Source: Thermodesulfobacteriota bacterium (lineage in GTDB: Bacteria; Desulfobacterota; Desulfobacteria; Desulfobacterales; RPRI01). Taken from it: a stretch of 7,401 bases of DNA. The translations under genes were made by a program, and so were the position numbers. Shown piece after piece: positions 6,000 through 7,401 of the stretch. The DNA lies in the NCBI GenBank assembly GCA_030836965.1, contig JAUPLM010000003.1, positions 1 through 7,401 on the forward strand, read 5' to 3'. Positions within the stretch are counted from its first letter, which is position 1; every line of letters starts with the position of its first letter. A model generated the notes under the pieces. That model was not told the DNA's origin. It saw only the letters and a list, made by a program, of their open reading frames with translations, and searched no databases.

Positions 6000-7401
6000 G
6001 TGGGTAAAATGATGAATGCGAAAGAATATGAAGAGAGTCTCAGAAAGCTCAGGCTTGAAGTATATATGTTCGGAAAGAAGATTCAAAATGTTGTGGATGA
6101 TCCCATCATCCGGCCTTCCATGAATGCCGTTGCCGCCACATATGAGTATGCCCATAAACCGGAATATGAAGATATTCTGACTGCAAAGTCTCATCTTACC
6201 GGAAAAAAAATCAACCGTTTCACCCATATTCATCAGAGTGCGGATGACCTTGTAAAAAAGAGCAAAATGGGACGCCTGATGGGGTCACTGACAGCCTGCT
6301 GCTTCCAGCGGTGCGTTGGGATGGATGCCCTGAATGCACTCTCAATAACCACTCATGCCATCGACCTGAAATACGGCACTGAATACAACAAGCGTTTTCT
6401 CAGGTTCCTGGGATATGTCCAGGAGAACGACCTTGTCTGCGACGGCGCAATGACCGATACCAAGGGCGACCGGTCGCTACCTCCCCACCGGCAGGCAGAT
6501 CCGGACATGTTCCTTCATGTTGTCGGGGAACATTCAGACGGAATATTGGTGAGGGGCTCAAAAGCCCACCAGACGGGAGCGGTCAATTCGCACGAGATAA
6601 TAGTAATGCCCACTCTAACCATGCGGGCGGAGGACAAGGATTATGCCGTATCTTTTGCCGTTCCGAGCGATACGCCTGGGATCACTTACATTATGGGCCG
6701 CCAGTCCTGCGACACGCGGAAATCGGAAGGAATGACCTTTGACAGGGGAAATATGTTCTACGGGGGGCACGAAGCGCTGGTTGTTTTTGACGATGTCTTC
6801 GTTCCATGGGAGCGCGTTTTCATGTACAGGGAATATGATTTTACAACGCAGCTTGTTGAAAATTTTGCGGCGTATCACAGGCAGAGCTATGCGTGCAAGG
6901 TGGGGGTGGGGGATGTCCTTATAGGGGCGGTCCAGACGGCAGCCGAATACAACGGAGCCGAGAAAGCCTCTCATGTTAAAGACAAGATAGTTGAGATGAA
7001 TCAGTTAAACGAGACTCTCTTCTGCGGGTGCATCGCCTGTGCTTCAGAGGGGCGCAAGGAACCGGGCGGTACCTGGCTTGTTGATCTTCTCCTTGCGAAC
7101 ATTCATAAGCAGAACATCACCCGCTTTCCCTATGAAATTGCAAGGCTTGCGCAGGATATCGCAGGCGGTCTCATGGTTACGCTCCCTTCAGAGTCCGATT
7201 TCAGGGCGCCTGAAACGAGAAAGTGGCTTGAGAAATATTTCAAAACAAAGCCGGATGTTCATGCGGAACAGAGGGCAAGGATCCTCAGGCTTATCGAAAA
7301 TATCACGATGGGCTCGGCCGCCGTTGGCTATCTCACAGAGTCAATGCACGGGGCCGGCTCGCCGCAGGCACAGCGCATAATGATAGGAAGACTTGTCGAT
7401 A
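6000..7401 (+). CDS. abfD: 4-hydroxybutyryl-CoA dehydratase / vinylacetyl-CoA delta-isomerase family protein (3' partial)
   Basis: The frame is open for 467 codons from GTG 6000 to the window edge; the family is around 490 residues, so only a short C-terminal tail is missing. Known members are cytosolic flavoproteins with one [4Fe-4S] cluster and FAD per subunit. They convert 4-hydroxybutyryl-CoA to crotonyl-CoA through radical chemistry and also isomerise vinylacetyl-CoA. Visible landmarks are the ligand pair C101-F-Q-R-C105 followed by V-G-M-D-A, K-A-H-Q-T-G, G-R-Q-S-C-D-T-R, E258 in the E-A-L-V-V-F-D motif, H293-R-Q-S-Y297 with C299-K-V-G-V-G-D, N-I-T-R-F-P-Y-E-I, and E447 in T-E-S-M-H-G-A-G-S-P. 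These correspond to cluster ligands and active-site residues of the Clostridium aminobutyricum enzyme as I remember it. The spacing from the ligand His to the ligand Cys is one residue shorter than in that enzyme. Context (divergent from the enolase/hydrolase fusion) suggests an acyl-CoA catabolic route. A related CoA-ester substrate rather than 4-hydroxybutyryl-CoA is possible, but family membership is firm. Confidence 0.93.
   Translation, partial: MGKMMNAKEYEESLRKLRLEVYMFGKKIQNVVDDPIIRPSMNAVAATYEYAHKPEYEDILTAKSHLTGKKINRFTHIHQSADDLVKKSKMGRLMGSLTACCFQRCVGMDALNALSITTHAIDLKYGTEYNKRFLRFLGYVQENDLVCDGAMTDTKGDRSLPPHRQADPDMFLHVVGEHSDGILVRGSKAHQTGAVNSHEIIVMPTLTMRAEDKDYAVSFAVPSDTPGITYIMGRQSCDTRKSEGMTFDRGNMFYGGHEALVVFDDVFVPWERVFMYREYDFTTQLVENFAAYHRQSYACKVGVGDVLIGAVQTAAEYNGAEKASHVKDKIVEMNQLNETLFCGCIACASEGRKEPGGTWLVDLLLANIHKQNITRFPYEIARLAQDIAGGLMVTLPSESDFRAPETRKWLEKYFKTKPDVHAEQRARILRLIENITMGSAAVGYLTESMHGAGSPQAQRIMIGRLVD

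Noticed and set aside
6009..6014. Tandem ATG codons as the dehydratase start
   Set aside because: They are 15-18 nt from the strong AAAGGAG site, whereas the GTG at 6000 is at the optimal 6 nt.
5922..6233. 103-codon minus-strand reading frame spanning the divergent region and dehydratase start
   Set aside because: Most of it is antisense to conserved N-terminal dehydratase sequence, and the translation looks unlike any family I know.
6615..6974. Minus-strand and other short frames inside the dehydratase gene
   Set aside because: These are shadows of the strongly conserved rightward coding frame, which runs open from 6000 to the window end.

Overview
The window looks like a chromosomal fragment from an anaerobic bacterium, plausibly of the Desulfobacterota (Syntrophales-like) type. 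That placement is inferred from three things. The sensor proteins are built from PAS, GAF, HD-GYP, histidine kinase and receiver modules in a style common in those bacteria. The two-helix sensor carries a V4R-like N-terminus. The window also encodes an oxygen-sensitive 4-hydroxybutyryl-CoA dehydratase-type enzyme. No rRNA or other marker is present to settle the taxonomy. There are no tRNAs, CRISPR arrays, insertion sequences or phage genes.

Left part, + strand (1-3809): two consecutive signalling genes. The first is the 3' portion of a PAS-containing hybrid histidine kinase with a C-terminal receiver domain; its 5' end lies outside the window. After a 197-bp gap holding a perfect 19-nt inverted repeat comes a complete 766-aa protein. 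Its order is V4R-like domain, two transmembrane helices, GAF, PAS and HD-GYP, so it is predicted to be a c-di-GMP phosphodiesterase. The PAS ends of the two proteins are clearly paralogous (36 of 49 residues identical without gaps), so the pair probably shares an ancestry and perhaps a type of signal.

Middle, - strand (3799-5847): a 682-aa two-enzyme fusion, converging on the phosphodiesterase gene and overlapping it by 11 bp. The N-terminal half is an enolase-superfamily barrel of the muconate-lactonizing / dipeptide-epimerase subgroup with its lysines and metal ligands in place. The C-terminal half is an alpha/beta hydrolase whose nucleophile elbow reads G-W-C-Q-G, with cysteine instead of the usual serine. 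This is the most unusual object in the window, and its substrate is unknown.

Right part, + strand (6000 to the window end): a nearly complete 4-hydroxybutyryl-CoA dehydratase / vinylacetyl-CoA isomerase family gene, cut off at its 3' end. It is divergent from the fusion gene across a 152-bp AT-rich region. Both divergent genes begin with GTG and have nearly the same purine-rich ribosome-binding segment. This suggests, but does not prove, that the fusion enzyme and the dehydratase belong to one catabolic module, with the signalling genes as neighbours that may sense a related compound.
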